A DNA stretch of 53,706 nucleotides from NCBI GenBank assembly GCA_016296205.1, contig JAEDJS010000006.1, positions 1-53,706 of the forward strand, in the 5' to 3' direction. The position numbers and the translations under genes are program-made. This DNA comes from Treponema sp. GTDB taxonomy: Bacteria > Spirochaetota > Spirochaetia > Treponematales > Treponemataceae. This document shows, piece after piece, positions 1 through 7,495 of this stretch; position 1 is the stretch's first letter; every line of letters begins with the position of its first letter. The notes beneath the pieces were generated by a model, which worked only from the letters and a program-made list of their open reading frames with translations, was not told where the DNA came from and did not search any database.

Positions 1-102
1 CACACCCATAAATTTTATTTTAACACAATTTTATAAATCTATCAAGTTGAGTAATAAATGGAAAAATTCAAAAAGCATGTTATACTATTTCAGAGGTTTT
101 TT

Positions 103-1047
103 ATGGAACAGAAAATTCAAATTGAGCATATTGCTCTAGAAGAAATTGCATTGCAAAACATTGAATTACATCACCAGAACGGGAATAATATTCAACCAGA
201 AACTCTTAACGATTACTTTGATACTCTAGACATGAACAACGCCTTTGCAATGCTTTTCTGTATTGAGGCAGTACAAATTCAATCACCGGATGAATTAAAT
301 CACATTGACCTTCTTCTAAAAGAAAATTTATGCCAGCACAATTTTGACAAAGAGAATTTTTTTGAAAATGAGCTTCACAACGCAATAAGCGAAGATGCAG
401 TCTGTTCAGAGTTCAACATTGACATCATAAAGGAAGCAATCAGGCTGGACCTTTTTCCAATGTCAATTACTGTTGAATTTCTTGATTTTCTTACAATCAG
501 GCACCATAAACAGAAGTCAATAATCACCTGGGACAAATTCCGCATTCCTCACAAAATTCCAAAACTAACAGAAAAATTTTTTAAAGACTATACAATGACC
601 TTTAACAAAGACTTTGAAGGAACTATAAATAATATTCTAAAAGCATATCCCAGTACATGGCTTACTCCAGGACTTATAAAAGCGTTTACGGAAATTCACT
701 ATAATCCTACCAAGAACATCAGCATTGACTCAGTAGAAATCTGGGATAAAGAAGGAAATCTTGTGGCAGGAGAATTGGGATTTATTACTGGAAGCGTATA
801 TACAAGCCTTACCGGATACCACTCAGAAAATCATATAGGCAATGTACAGCTTTCTGCACTGGGCCTTTACTTAAAAGAAAATGGATTTACTTACTGGGAT
901 CTGGGAATGTATATTGAATACAAAATGCGCTATGGTGCAACTCTCTTTGGCAAAGATGAACAGAAAAAAATTTATGAAACAATCAACCCAAATAGAATCA
1001 GACTTACAGAAGACTCATTAAAACTAACCGATTTCTTTAACATTTGA
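103..1047 (+). CDS. Aat-like aminoacyl-tRNA-protein transferase family protein (divergent)
   Basis: The protein is 314 residues. Its C-terminal third aligns with the leucyl/phenylalanyl-tRNA-protein transferase fold: STWLTPGLIKAF corresponds to the TWI.. motif of Aat, and VEIWDKEGNLVAGELGF corresponds to the 'HSVEvWd..LvGGlyG' segment. It then diverges: the Aat GESMF motif is replaced by SLTGYHSE, followed by GNVQLSALG and a WDLGMYIEYKMRYGA block. That variant is known from Aat-like proteins of protists, plants and some bacteria. The N-terminal ~170 residues are not recognised. I chose ATG 103 because AGAGG lies 6 bases upstream; an in-frame ATG at 58 has no ribosome site. It lies just upstream of clpS-clpA and a true aat, so a role in N-terminal tagging for ClpAS is inferred. 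Its donor tRNA and acceptor are unknown. Confidence 0.72.
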   Translation: MEQKIQIEHIALEEIALQNIELHHQNGNNIQPETLNDYFDTLDMNNAFAMLFCIEAVQIQSPDELNHIDLLLKENLCQHNFDKENFFENELHNAISEDAVCSEFNIDIIKEAIRLDLFPMSITVEFLDFLTIRHHKQKSIITWDKFRIPHKIPKLTEKFFKDYTMTFNKDFEGTINNILKAYPSTWLTPGLIKAFTEIHYNPTKNISIDSVEIWDKEGNLVAGELGFITGSVYTSLTGYHSENHIGNVQLSALGLYLKENGFTYWDLGMYIEYKMRYGATLFGKDEQKKIYETINPNRIRLTEDSLKLTDFFNI

Positions 1048-1072
1048 AGTAAATCAATAATTACGGTACAAT
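1044..1072 (+). promoter_or_regulatory. Sigma-70-type promoter of clpS, leaderless geometry
   Basis: TTGAAG (1044-1049) and TACAAT (1067-1072) are separated by 17 bases. Only six bases separate the -10 from the clpS ATG and there is no Shine-Dalgarno sequence, so transcription should begin at or next to the start codon. The -35 overlaps the stop codon of the upstream Aat-like gene. Confidence 0.5.
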
Positions 1073-1078
1073 ATTAAC

Positions 1079-1399
1079 ATGAGTAAATTCAGTAACAATT
1101 TTGAACATACAGAAACAGCATCAACTCAAACATTGCAGAGAAAAAAACTGCCTCCACGATATAAAGTTCTTTTACTTAATGATGATTTTACACCAATGGA
1201 TTTTGTAATTGAAATTCTTGTACGCATATACAACAAAACTCCTGAAGACGCAGAAAAAATAATGATGGAAGTACATACAAAAGGAAAAGCTGTTGCAGGT
1301 ATTTATTACATTGATGTAGCAAGCACTAAAGTAAGGCAGACAATTGAATATGCAACTTCGTCGGGATTTCCACTGATGTGCGATATGGAGGAAGAATAA
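1079..1399 (+). CDS. clpS: ATP-dependent Clp protease adaptor ClpS
   Basis: ClpS delivers proteins with N-terminal Leu, Phe, Trp or Tyr to ClpAP. The 106-residue protein has a disordered N-terminal extension (about residues 1-24) and then the ClpS core. The N-degron pocket residues are all present: Asn34-Asp35-Asp36 in LLLNDDFTPM, the Met40 gate, and His66 in MEVHTKGKAVAG. The last base of its TAA stop is the first base of the clpA ATG, so the two are translationally coupled. Length and motifs are typical. An Aat-type transferase gene lies on each side, so substrate tagging and recognition genes are grouped. Confidence 0.97.
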   Translation: MSKFSNNFEHTETASTQTLQRKKLPPRYKVLLLNDDFTPMDFVIEILVRIYNKTPEDAEKIMMEVHTKGKAVAGIYYIDVASTKVRQTIEYATSSGFPLMCDMEEE

Positions 1400-3789
1400 T
1401 GAAATGCGACAAACTGCTTCAGTTTCTTCTTGATCAGTCAGTTGAGTTTACAAAAAATAACAACTGGATTTGTCTTACACCGGAAAGCATACTCCTTACA
1501 TCCTTTAGAATTCCTCTCCTTAGAGAATGCTTTCTTGAATGTCAGATAAGTTTAAAAACAACAGAAAAAAATCTCCGCCAGTACATGAACGAAAACTGGT
1601 CTGCCACAGAAAACTCATATATTCCTGCAGAAGGTCTGGAAAAATCTTCCGGACTTTTAATGGTATTAGATGAGGCAGAAATCAATTCAACTGGAGCTGG
1701 CTACAAATATATAAAAACTTCAATTTTCATGGATCAACTTTGCACAAACGATTCACTTTTTGCAGCCTGCGAACTTATGAATCAGGGGCTTAACACCGTA
1801 GAATTAAGACAGTCTCTGGGAACAATTGATTCCAGAAATTATGACGGTGCCGGTTTAGATAAAGACTGGGATCCGGAAAAAGAAGAAAATTCATCAGAAA
1901 AACAAAACATATTTGACCCTGTAGAATATCTTGAGCAATATGTAAGAGACCATAACGACGATAATGAATATGAATTAACGGAATTAAAAGAAGGCTGGGA
2001 AAAATCAGATAAATCAAAAACGAAAAAATCGATTCTGGATAAATTTGCCAGAAACCTTACACTGGAAGCAAAAAACGGCCAGATTGGGAAAATAATTGGC
2101 AGAGATAAAGAAATCCAGCGCACAATTGAAGTACTTTGCCGTAAGACAAAAAACAATCCTATTCATACAGGCGATGCTGGGGTTGGCAAAACTGCAGTTA
2201 CAGAAGGATTAGCACTTAGAATTGCAGATGGAAACGTTCCTGATCAGATAAAGGACTTTGAAATTTATTCAATCGAAATAGGAACAATCGTTGCCGGCAC
2301 AAGATATCGCGGTGATTTTGAAGACAGACTAAAGAAAATAATTGACGCAATTCAGAAAAAAGAAAAAGCAATTTTATTTATAGATGAAATCCACACACTT
2401 ATTGGCAGCGGTGCAGGAAGCTCAGAATCACTTGACGGTGCAAACATTTTAAAACCAGCTCTTTCCCGTGGAAAAATGAGGTGCATTGGAAGCACAACTT
2501 TTGAAGAATATTCAAAACATTTCGAAAAAGACCGGGCAATGGCAAGACGATTCCAGAAAATTGTAATCAATGAACCTACTGTTTCTGAAACAATCCAAAT
2601 TCTGGAAGGAATAAAAACAGAATATGAAAACTATCACAAAGTTTCATACACCAGTCAGAGCCTTAAAGACTGTGTTGAATTAAGCGTTAAATATTTAACA
2701 GACAAAAAACTCCCGGATAAAGCAATTGACTTAATGGACGAAGCCGGAGTATGGGCAAAATTGAATCTTCCTGGAATGAACACTCCGCTGATAACTTCGG
2801 ATATAATAAAGAAAATAGTGTCCAAGAATACTGGAATCCCTGTAGAAAAAATGGACAGCCAGGAAAAATCATCACTCAAAGAGTTGAATTCAACTTTGCA
2901 GAAAGAAATCTTTGGTCAGGATGATGCTGTAAAAACTGTCTGCAATGCCGTAAAAAAATCCAGAGCAGGATTCAGAAACATGGAAAAACCAGAAGCCAGT
3001 TTCCTTTTTGTAGGTCCAACTGGAGTAGGAAAAACAGAACTTGCAAAAGTTTTATCTGCCACACTAAACCAGAAACTCATCCGCATTGATATGAGTGAAT
3101 ATCAGGAAAGTTATACAATAAGCAGATTAATTGGCTCTGCACCAGGCTACATAGGATACGAAAACGGCGGTATTCTTACAGAACAAGTGCGCCAGAATCC
3201 ATATTCAATAATTCTCTTTGACGAAATAGAAAAAGCTCATCCTGATATTTACAATACACTTCTTCAGGTGCTGGACTATGGAACACTAACTGATTCAAAA
3301 GGACGCAAAGCAGATTTTAGAAATTCAATTATCATCTTTACAAGCAATGCCGGAGCCAGAGACATTAACAGAAATGCAGTAGGATTCAACACTGGAACAA
3401 AGAACACAAACCAGAATACTGCCACATTAAAAGAAGCGGTAAAGAAAACTTTTACTCCTGAATTTCTCAACAGACTTGATTCTATAGTTTATTTTAATCC
3501 AGTTGATGAAAAAAATTCCAGACAAATTGCCCAGAAAGCAGTTAATAAAATTTCCAGCCGGCTTTTACCGCAAAAAATTGAACTTAGTCTTACAGAAAAA
3601 GCTCTGGAATATATTGCAAGCCAGGGATTAAGCACAGAATACGGAGCCCGCAACATTGAACGTTTTGCAGAAGAAAAAATTGCAGATCCTATTGTTGACG
3701 AAATTCTTTTTGGTAAACTGGAGAACGGCGGAAAAGTACAATTCGACATTGACCATTGCACAAGCCAGCTGTTCTTTACGATAGGATAA
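1399..3789 (+). CDS. clpA: ATP-dependent Clp protease ATP-binding subunit ClpA
   Basis: ClpA is the AAA+ unfoldase that feeds ClpS-bound substrates into ClpP. The 796-residue protein has a Clp N domain, an acidic linker about 40 residues longer than in E. coli (roughly 140-215), AAA domain 1 with Walker A GDAGVGKT (258-265) and Walker B AILFIDEIH, and AAA domain 2 with GPTGVGKT (539-546) and IILFDEIEKAH. The ClpP-docking loop equivalent to E. coli IGL reads VGF (in RNAVGFNTG). A GTG at 1378 would extend the frame by seven residues, but ATG 1399 is preceded by GGAGGAAG (1387-1394) and overlaps the clpS stop, so it is preferred. ClpP is not encoded in this window. Confidence 0.96.
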   Translation: MKCDKLLQFLLDQSVEFTKNNNWICLTPESILLTSFRIPLLRECFLECQISLKTTEKNLRQYMNENWSATENSYIPAEGLEKSSGLLMVLDEAEINSTGAGYKYIKTSIFMDQLCTNDSLFAACELMNQGLNTVELRQSLGTIDSRNYDGAGLDKDWDPEKEENSSEKQNIFDPVEYLEQYVRDHNDDNEYELTELKEGWEKSDKSKTKKSILDKFARNLTLEAKNGQIGKIIGRDKEIQRTIEVLCRKTKNNPIHTGDAGVGKTAVTEGLALRIADGNVPDQIKDFEIYSIEIGTIVAGTRYRGDFEDRLKKIIDAIQKKEKAILFIDEIHTLIGSGAGSSESLDGANILKPALSRGKMRCIGSTTFEEYSKHFEKDRAMARRFQKIVINEPTVSETIQILEGIKTEYENYHKVSYTSQSLKDCVELSVKYLTDKKLPDKAIDLMDEAGVWAKLNLPGMNTPLITSDIIKKIVSKNTGIPVEKMDSQEKSSLKELNSTLQKEIFGQDDAVKTVCNAVKKSRAGFRNMEKPEASFLFVGPTGVGKTELAKVLSATLNQKLIRIDMSEYQESYTISRLIGSAPGYIGYENGGILTEQVRQNPYSIILFDEIEKAHPDIYNTLLQVLDYGTLTDSKGRKADFRNSIIIFTSNAGARDINRNAVGFNTGTKNTNQNTATLKEAVKKTFTPEFLNRLDSIVYFNPVDEKNSRQIAQKAVNKISSRLLPQKIELSLTEKALEYIASQGLSTEYGARNIERFAEEKIADPIVDEILFGKLENGGKVQFDIDHCTSQLFFTIG

Positions 3790-3795
3790 ATTAAC

Positions 3796-4518
3796 ATGAG
3801 TATTTCTGATCTTTCCGCTTTTGAAGGTAAGCTGAATATTCCAGGGCTACCCATAATTCAATTTCCTGATCCTCTCCAGCTAGGGCCTGAACAGCAAATT
3901 GTATGCTATTCAGACCAGATGGATGCTTCACTTTTATATTCCGCATATTTACAGGGAATTTTTCCATGGTTCAACGAAGATGAAGGCGATCCAGTTTTAT
4001 GGTACAGTCCCAATCCCAGGTTTGTTCTTGAGCCCCAGAATTTTCACGTACCTGCAAGTCTAAAAAAATTTTTAAAGCACTGCCCTTTTGAATTTACAAT
4101 GGATCACTGCTTTGAAGATGTAATCATGGAATGTTCCAGACAAGTTAGACCAGGCCAGAACGGAACATGGATTGGCAGCCAGATTATAGAAAATTACACC
4201 ACTTTGCATCACTTAGGAATTTGCCACAGCTTTGAAGCATGGCAGGACGGGCAGCTGGCCGGAGGATTTTTTGGAGAACTAATCGGAAGCATTTTCTTTG
4301 GCGAAAGTATGTTCACAAAAGTCAGCAATTCCAGTAAATGTGTATTTGTAAAATTTATGGAAAGCTTCATAAAATCCGGGGGCAAATTAATTGACTGCCA
4401 GACATATACAGACAATCTTGCCAGATACGGGGCTCACAATATTTCCAGGGAAGCTTTTTTTAAATTCGAAGAACTTTACCTTACCAGAAAAATAAATTTT
4501 AAATTCCTTGACATTTAA
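3796..4518 (+). CDS. aat: Leucyl/phenylalanyl-tRNA-protein transferase
   Basis: Aat adds Leu or Phe from charged tRNA to proteins with N-terminal Arg or Lys, creating degrons read by ClpS. The 240-residue protein has the family blocks in order: GIFPWFNEDEGDPVLWYSP, TWIGSQIIENYTTLHHLG, HSFEAWQDGQLAGGFFGELIG, FFGESMF, then SNSSKCVFVKF and LIDCQTYTDNLARYGAHNISR. The GESMF and SK motifs that are missing from the Aat-like gene at 103 are intact here. It follows clpA after six bases and presumably shares its transcript. A strong promoter for the next operon begins inside its last codons (TTGACA at 4508). Confidence 0.97.
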   Translation: MSISDLSAFEGKLNIPGLPIIQFPDPLQLGPEQQIVCYSDQMDASLLYSAYLQGIFPWFNEDEGDPVLWYSPNPRFVLEPQNFHVPASLKKFLKHCPFEFTMDHCFEDVIMECSRQVRPGQNGTWIGSQIIENYTTLHHLGICHSFEAWQDGQLAGGFFGELIGSIFFGESMFTKVSNSSKCVFVKFMESFIKSGGKLIDCQTYTDNLARYGAHNISREAFFKFEELYLTRKINFKFLDI

Positions 4519-4583
4519 AAAGTAATTGATATACTATTTGTATAGTATTTTTGCAATTTTACAAACATTATACTATACAAATA
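4508..4583 (+). promoter_or_regulatory. umuDC promoter region with overlapping inverted repeats (putative repressor operator)
   Basis: TTGACA (4508-4513), 16 bases, TATACT (4530-4535) forms a near-consensus sigma-70 promoter. A dyad ATACTAT-TTGT-ATAGTAT (4531-4548) overlaps its -10. A 13-base element, ATTTGTATAGTAT (4536-4548), recurs inverted as ATACTATACAAAT (4570-4582); with one more pair outward the arms are 14 bases. A second weaker promoter, TTGCAA (4551-4556), 17 bases, TATACA (4574-4579), would have its -10 in the second arm, seven bases before the ATG. Both candidate -10 boxes lie inside repeat arms, as expected for a damage-controlled repressor site. The repressor is not identified and the motif does not resemble the E. 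coli LexA box. Confidence 0.7.
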
Positions 4584-4586
4584 AAT

Positions 4587-4934
4587 ATGATTACTACTGG
4601 TTTTCCTTCCCCTGCTCAAAGCTATGAAGAGCAGACATTTGATTTTAATTCAATTCTCATAGAACACCCGGCTGCAACATTCTGCATGCGCTACAAAGGA
4701 AAGGGCGTAGAAGACTGCGGAATCAGAAAAGGTGATATTCTTGTTATAGACTGTTCAAAAATTTGCAAACCTGGAGAAATTTGTGTTACCAGAGAAGATG
4801 ATAAATTTGTTGCAGTAAGAATTCAAACTGCTGTGGGATTTGAATACCCCTTCTGTTATGTTTCGTCAAAAGGGAAAATTCTACCGCTTAAATATAATTT
4901 TGGAGTAGTAAAAGCTGTTGTAAGACTTTTATAA
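4587..4934 (+). CDS. umuD: UmuD'-like polymerase V subunit, pre-truncated and lacking the protease dyad
   Basis: With ATG 4587 the protein is 115 residues and aligns without gaps over much of E. coli UmuD from residue 21: MITTGFPSPA against LVQCGFPSPA, then EHPAATF against QHPSATY, and the RKGDILVID strand. It therefore begins four residues before the UmuD self-cleavage bond (Cys24-Gly25), and its length equals that of mature UmuD'. The catalytic Ser60 position is Gly40 (GKGVED for GDSMID) and the Lys97 position is Val77, so no self-cleavage is expected. An in-frame TTG at 4551 would add 12 residues read from the operator and has no ribosome site. umuC follows 10 bases downstream. I infer a constitutively mature UmuC partner controlled only at transcription. 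Confidence 0.88.
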   Translation: MITTGFPSPAQSYEEQTFDFNSILIEHPAATFCMRYKGKGVEDCGIRKGDILVIDCSKICKPGEICVTREDDKFVAVRIQTAVGFEYPFCYVSSKGKILPLKYNFGVVKAVVRLL

Positions 4935-4944
4935 GGAGTAGAGA

Positions 4945-6309
4945 TTGATTTTACATGTGGATGCCAACAGTTTCTATGCCTCCTGCGAACGAATATTCAG
5001 GCCGGACCTTTTTGAAACCCCAATTGCAGTACTTTCAAACAACGATGGAATAATAGTAGCATTAGACCAGCACTGTAAAAATCTGGGATTAAAGCGAGGA
5101 GACCCATATTTTAAAGTCAAAGATTTATGCAATCGTCTGGGAATACAGGTGTTTTCTTCAAATTACACCCTTTATGCAGATATTTCCCGTCGTCTTAACA
5201 TAATCTACAGCATGTACTGCCAGACACTGGAAATATACTCCATTGATGAAAGCTTCTTGTTTGTTCCAGATGCCAGAAATCTTGACTACACTCAATTAGG
5301 CACTCAGATAAAACAGACAGTGTGGCAGCAGGTTCACATACCTGTGTCTGTAGGAATTGCTCCAACAAAAACTCTGGCAAAAATGTGCAACAAACTGGCA
5401 AAAACAAACGGTGGTATATTTGACTGGACAGTTTTAACAGAAAAGCAAAAGGAATCAACACTAAAGCAATATCCGGCAAAAGACATCTGGGGAGTAGGTC
5501 CGGCAAAAGCCTACACTTTACTGCAGCATGGAATAAGGACTTCCTTGGATTTAAAAAAACTCCCCTATGCCGATGCACAAAAATTGATTACTGTAAATGG
5601 ATTACGCACTGTACTGGAATTAAACGGAAGCAGAGCCATAGATCAGATTGAACGGCAGCACCACGACAATATTACGCAAAGCAGGTCTTTTTCGGGGACT
5701 GTTACAAAATTTGAAGATTTAGAAAAAACCCTTTATGATTTTACCCAGGAAGCTGTGCGGCGATTAAGAGAAGAAAATTCCGCATGCACAGTAGTTGGTG
5801 TTATGATAATGACTGCTCACAATTTCTGCAACTCTGATGGGCATAAAGCACCACCAGCAGATAACCGGGGCGTAAGAAAATATCCAGGCTGTGACTATTC
5901 AAACTATGGGTTTTTGCATCTTCCGGAACCTTCAAAAAATCTGGTAGAAATATTCAACTGTGCAAGAAAGATTCTGGCACAAATTTACAGATCAGGATTC
6001 TCATACAAAAAAGTGATGATAAATCTAATGGGACTTCAAAACGCAGCAGGGATTCAGGGGGAGCTGTTCCAGACAAAAAGTGTTCAGCAGAAATTAAGGG
6101 ATGAAAAACTTATGCAGGCCTTTGATAAAATAAATACAAAGTACGGGAAAACAACTTTAACATTAGGGCAGCACACTCATCTGCTGTACAAAAATTCTAC
6201 CCAGCACGGCACCACAGATGATCCCAAAAACAACCCGTTAAACCTTGCCAGCTGTCACAAATCTGCAAATTATACAACCTGCCTGGAAGAACTTCCGGAA
6301 GTAATTTAA
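4945..6309 (+). CDS. umuC: UmuC-like Y-family DNA polymerase (translesion synthesis)
   Basis: The 454-residue protein is the catalytic subunit of a Pol V-type error-prone polymerase. The N-terminus LHVDANSFYASCE carries metal-binding Asp6; SNNDGIIVALD is the fingers motif; YSIDESFLF supplies Asp101 and Glu102; PVSVGIAPTKTLAK is the thumb-proximal family motif. A clamp-binding motif, QGELF, lies at 371-375. The start is TTG 4945 with AAGGAG (4933-4938) six bases upstream; no ATG is available. It is cotranscribed with the UmuD'-like gene. The last ~55 residues are not typical of the family and look unstructured. Function in SOS-type mutagenesis is inferred from the family. Confidence 0.95.
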   Translation: MILHVDANSFYASCERIFRPDLFETPIAVLSNNDGIIVALDQHCKNLGLKRGDPYFKVKDLCNRLGIQVFSSNYTLYADISRRLNIIYSMYCQTLEIYSIDESFLFVPDARNLDYTQLGTQIKQTVWQQVHIPVSVGIAPTKTLAKMCNKLAKTNGGIFDWTVLTEKQKESTLKQYPAKDIWGVGPAKAYTLLQHGIRTSLDLKKLPYADAQKLITVNGLRTVLELNGSRAIDQIERQHHDNITQSRSFSGTVTKFEDLEKTLYDFTQEAVRRLREENSACTVVGVMIMTAHNFCNSDGHKAPPADNRGVRKYPGCDYSNYGFLHLPEPSKNLVEIFNCARKILAQIYRSGFSYKKVMINLMGLQNAAGIQGELFQTKSVQQKLRDEKLMQAFDKINTKYGKTTLTLGQHTHLLYKNSTQHGTTDDPKNNPLNLASCHKSANYTTCLEELPEVI

Positions 6310-6337
6310 AAAGTAAAACATTAAACAAAAAAATTAT

Positions 6338-6410
6338 GCGGAATAGTAGATTCGAACTACTGACCCCCACGATGTCAACGTGATGCTCTAACCAACTGAG
6401 CTAACCCCGC
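6338..6410 (-). tRNA. tRNA-Val (GAC)
   Basis: Read on the minus strand, the 73 bases fold as a cloverleaf: acceptor GCGGGGT/ATTCCGC with G-U pairs, D arm GCTC..GAGC, anticodon stem TCACG/CGTGG around loop TTGACAT (anticodon GAC), variable loop GGGTC, and T arm AGTAG-TTCGAAT-CTACT. CCA is not encoded. It sits between the convergent umuC and cheY genes. Confidence 0.95.
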
Positions 6411-6432
6411 AAAAAAAATCCAAGGGCAGCGG

Positions 6433-6460
6433 ATACTACCCCGGACAATTTATGAGTCAA
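6433..6460 (-). promoter_or_regulatory. Promoter of tRNA-Val
   Basis: On the minus strand TTGACT (6455-6460), 16 bases, TAGTAT (6433-6438) lies 22 bases upstream of the mature tRNA 5' end, a usual distance for a processed tRNA leader. Confidence 0.6.
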
Positions 6461-6490
6461 ATTAAAAAATATTTAATAAAACTAATTAAA

Positions 6491-6928
6491 TTATTTGCTC
6501 AAAACGTTAGCAATTCTGTCAAGAACTTTTTCACGTACCAAAGGTTTTACGATGTAGTTCTTTGCGCCAGTAAGAAGTGACTGTTTAACCAATTCTTCCT
6601 TACCAAGAGCACTAATCATTACAACCCGGGCATTCTTGTCAAATGCAATAATTTTTTCAAGAGCAGTAAGACCATCCATACGAGGCATTGTAATATCCAT
6701 TGTAACAAGATCAATCTTTGGATGAAGCATCTGGTATTTTTCCAACGCATCCTGACCATCAACTGCTGTTGCAATGATTTCATATCCCTGGCTCTGAAGA
6801 ATCTGTGTAAGCTGTTTAACAACGAAGATTGAGTCATCAACAATCATAATGTTGTATTTTGTTCCATCTGGCTTAATACCAGCTGTTGGGATTGAAACAT
6901 CAATTGGTGCATCCATCTTTGTCTTCAT
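6491..6928 (-). CDS. cheY: Chemotaxis response regulator CheY
   Basis: This single receiver domain receives phosphate from CheA and acts on the flagellar switch. Of 145 residues, the first ~25 are an extension and the rest is the receiver: acidic pair Asp31-Asp32 (IMIVDDS), phospho-acceptor Asp78 (DLVTMDITMP), Ser106 (VVMISA) and Lys128 (YIVKPL). No output domain is present. It is the last gene of the che operon, 27 bases after cheX, the CheY-P phosphatase. The arrangement matches treponemal che operons. Confidence 0.95.
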   Translation of the reverse strand: MKTKMDAPIDVSIPTAGIKPDGTKYNIMIVDDSIFVVKQLTQILQSQGYEIIATAVDGQDALEKYQMLHPKIDLVTMDITMPRMDGLTALEKIIAFDKNARVVMISALGKEELVKQSLLTGAKNYIVKPLVREKVLDRIANVLSK

Positions 6929-6955
6929 ATATCTTATCTCCTATTTGGGTACAAA

Positions 6956-7438
6956 TTAAATTCTTTCGCGAATTGAAACATTAACTTCAATTTTTCCACA
7001 TTCAGAAATAAGAGGAACAATAAGAGCCTCTACATTCTGGCCGCTACCACCAAGAGCTGCAATTTCCATATTCTGTCCAACAAATAAAGCAGGAGGAGTA
7101 AGATCAAAGCGGAATCCCAAATCGTGGAGCTTTGTAACAGCCTGTGCAGTAATAAGGTTTGCAAGTTCGCTAATAGTTGCTTTTGCAAGATCATCAAAAT
7201 CAGTAATTTCTTCACCATTCATAGCAGATGCTACTTTAAGTGCAGTTTCGTTTGTCATATCAAAGAGTACACGTCCTTCTACATCACCTGTAAGACCAAC
7301 CAAAACTGTTACGCCCATAACTGGCATTGCAGTTGATTTAAGGTAAAGTTCTCCACGTTTAACATCCATGCCACCCATAACATCATGCAATACGCTACAA
7401 GATGTTTCAACGAAAGGATTAATGTATTCAACTCTCAT
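6956..7438 (-). CDS. cheX: CheY-P phosphatase CheX
   Basis: CheX removes phosphate from CheY-P in spirochaetes and Thermotoga, in place of CheZ. The 160-residue protein carries the phosphatase signature ExxN as Glu91 and Asn94 (ISELANLITAQA) and a conserved glycine-rich strand (LVGLTGDVEGRVLFDM). A ribosome site AGGGGGA precedes the ATG. It lies directly before cheY, which encodes its substrate, and an internal promoter just upstream can express cheX-cheY separately from cheA. Confidence 0.94.
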   Translation of the reverse strand: MRVEYINPFVETSCSVLHDVMGGMDVKRGELYLKSTAMPVMGVTVLVGLTGDVEGRVLFDMTNETALKVASAMNGEEITDFDDLAKATISELANLITAQAVTKLHDLGFRFDLTPPALFVGQNMEIAALGGSGQNVEALIVPLISECGKIEVNVSIRERI

Positions 7439-7463
7439 GTATAGTCCCCCTAAATGTATTAAT

Positions 7464-7492
7464 ATTTTAACACATTATTTTGAATTTTCCAA
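7464..7492 (-). promoter_or_regulatory. Internal promoter for cheX-cheY
   Basis: In the 57-base gap after the CheW-CheR gene, minus-strand TTGGAA (7487-7492), 17 bases, TAAAAT (7464-7469) is found, with TG one base before the -10 (extended -10). It would allow cheX-cheY expression independent of cheA. Confidence 0.5.
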
Positions 7493-7495
7493 TAT

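Noticed and set aside
4551..4586. Upstream TTG as the true start of UmuD
   Set aside because: The extension would be translated from the operator repeat, has no ribosome site and no UmuD similarity.
4945..6309. umuDC as part of a phage or plasmid insertion
   Set aside because: No integrase, attachment repeat, transposase or change in composition nearby; flanks are chromosomal genes.
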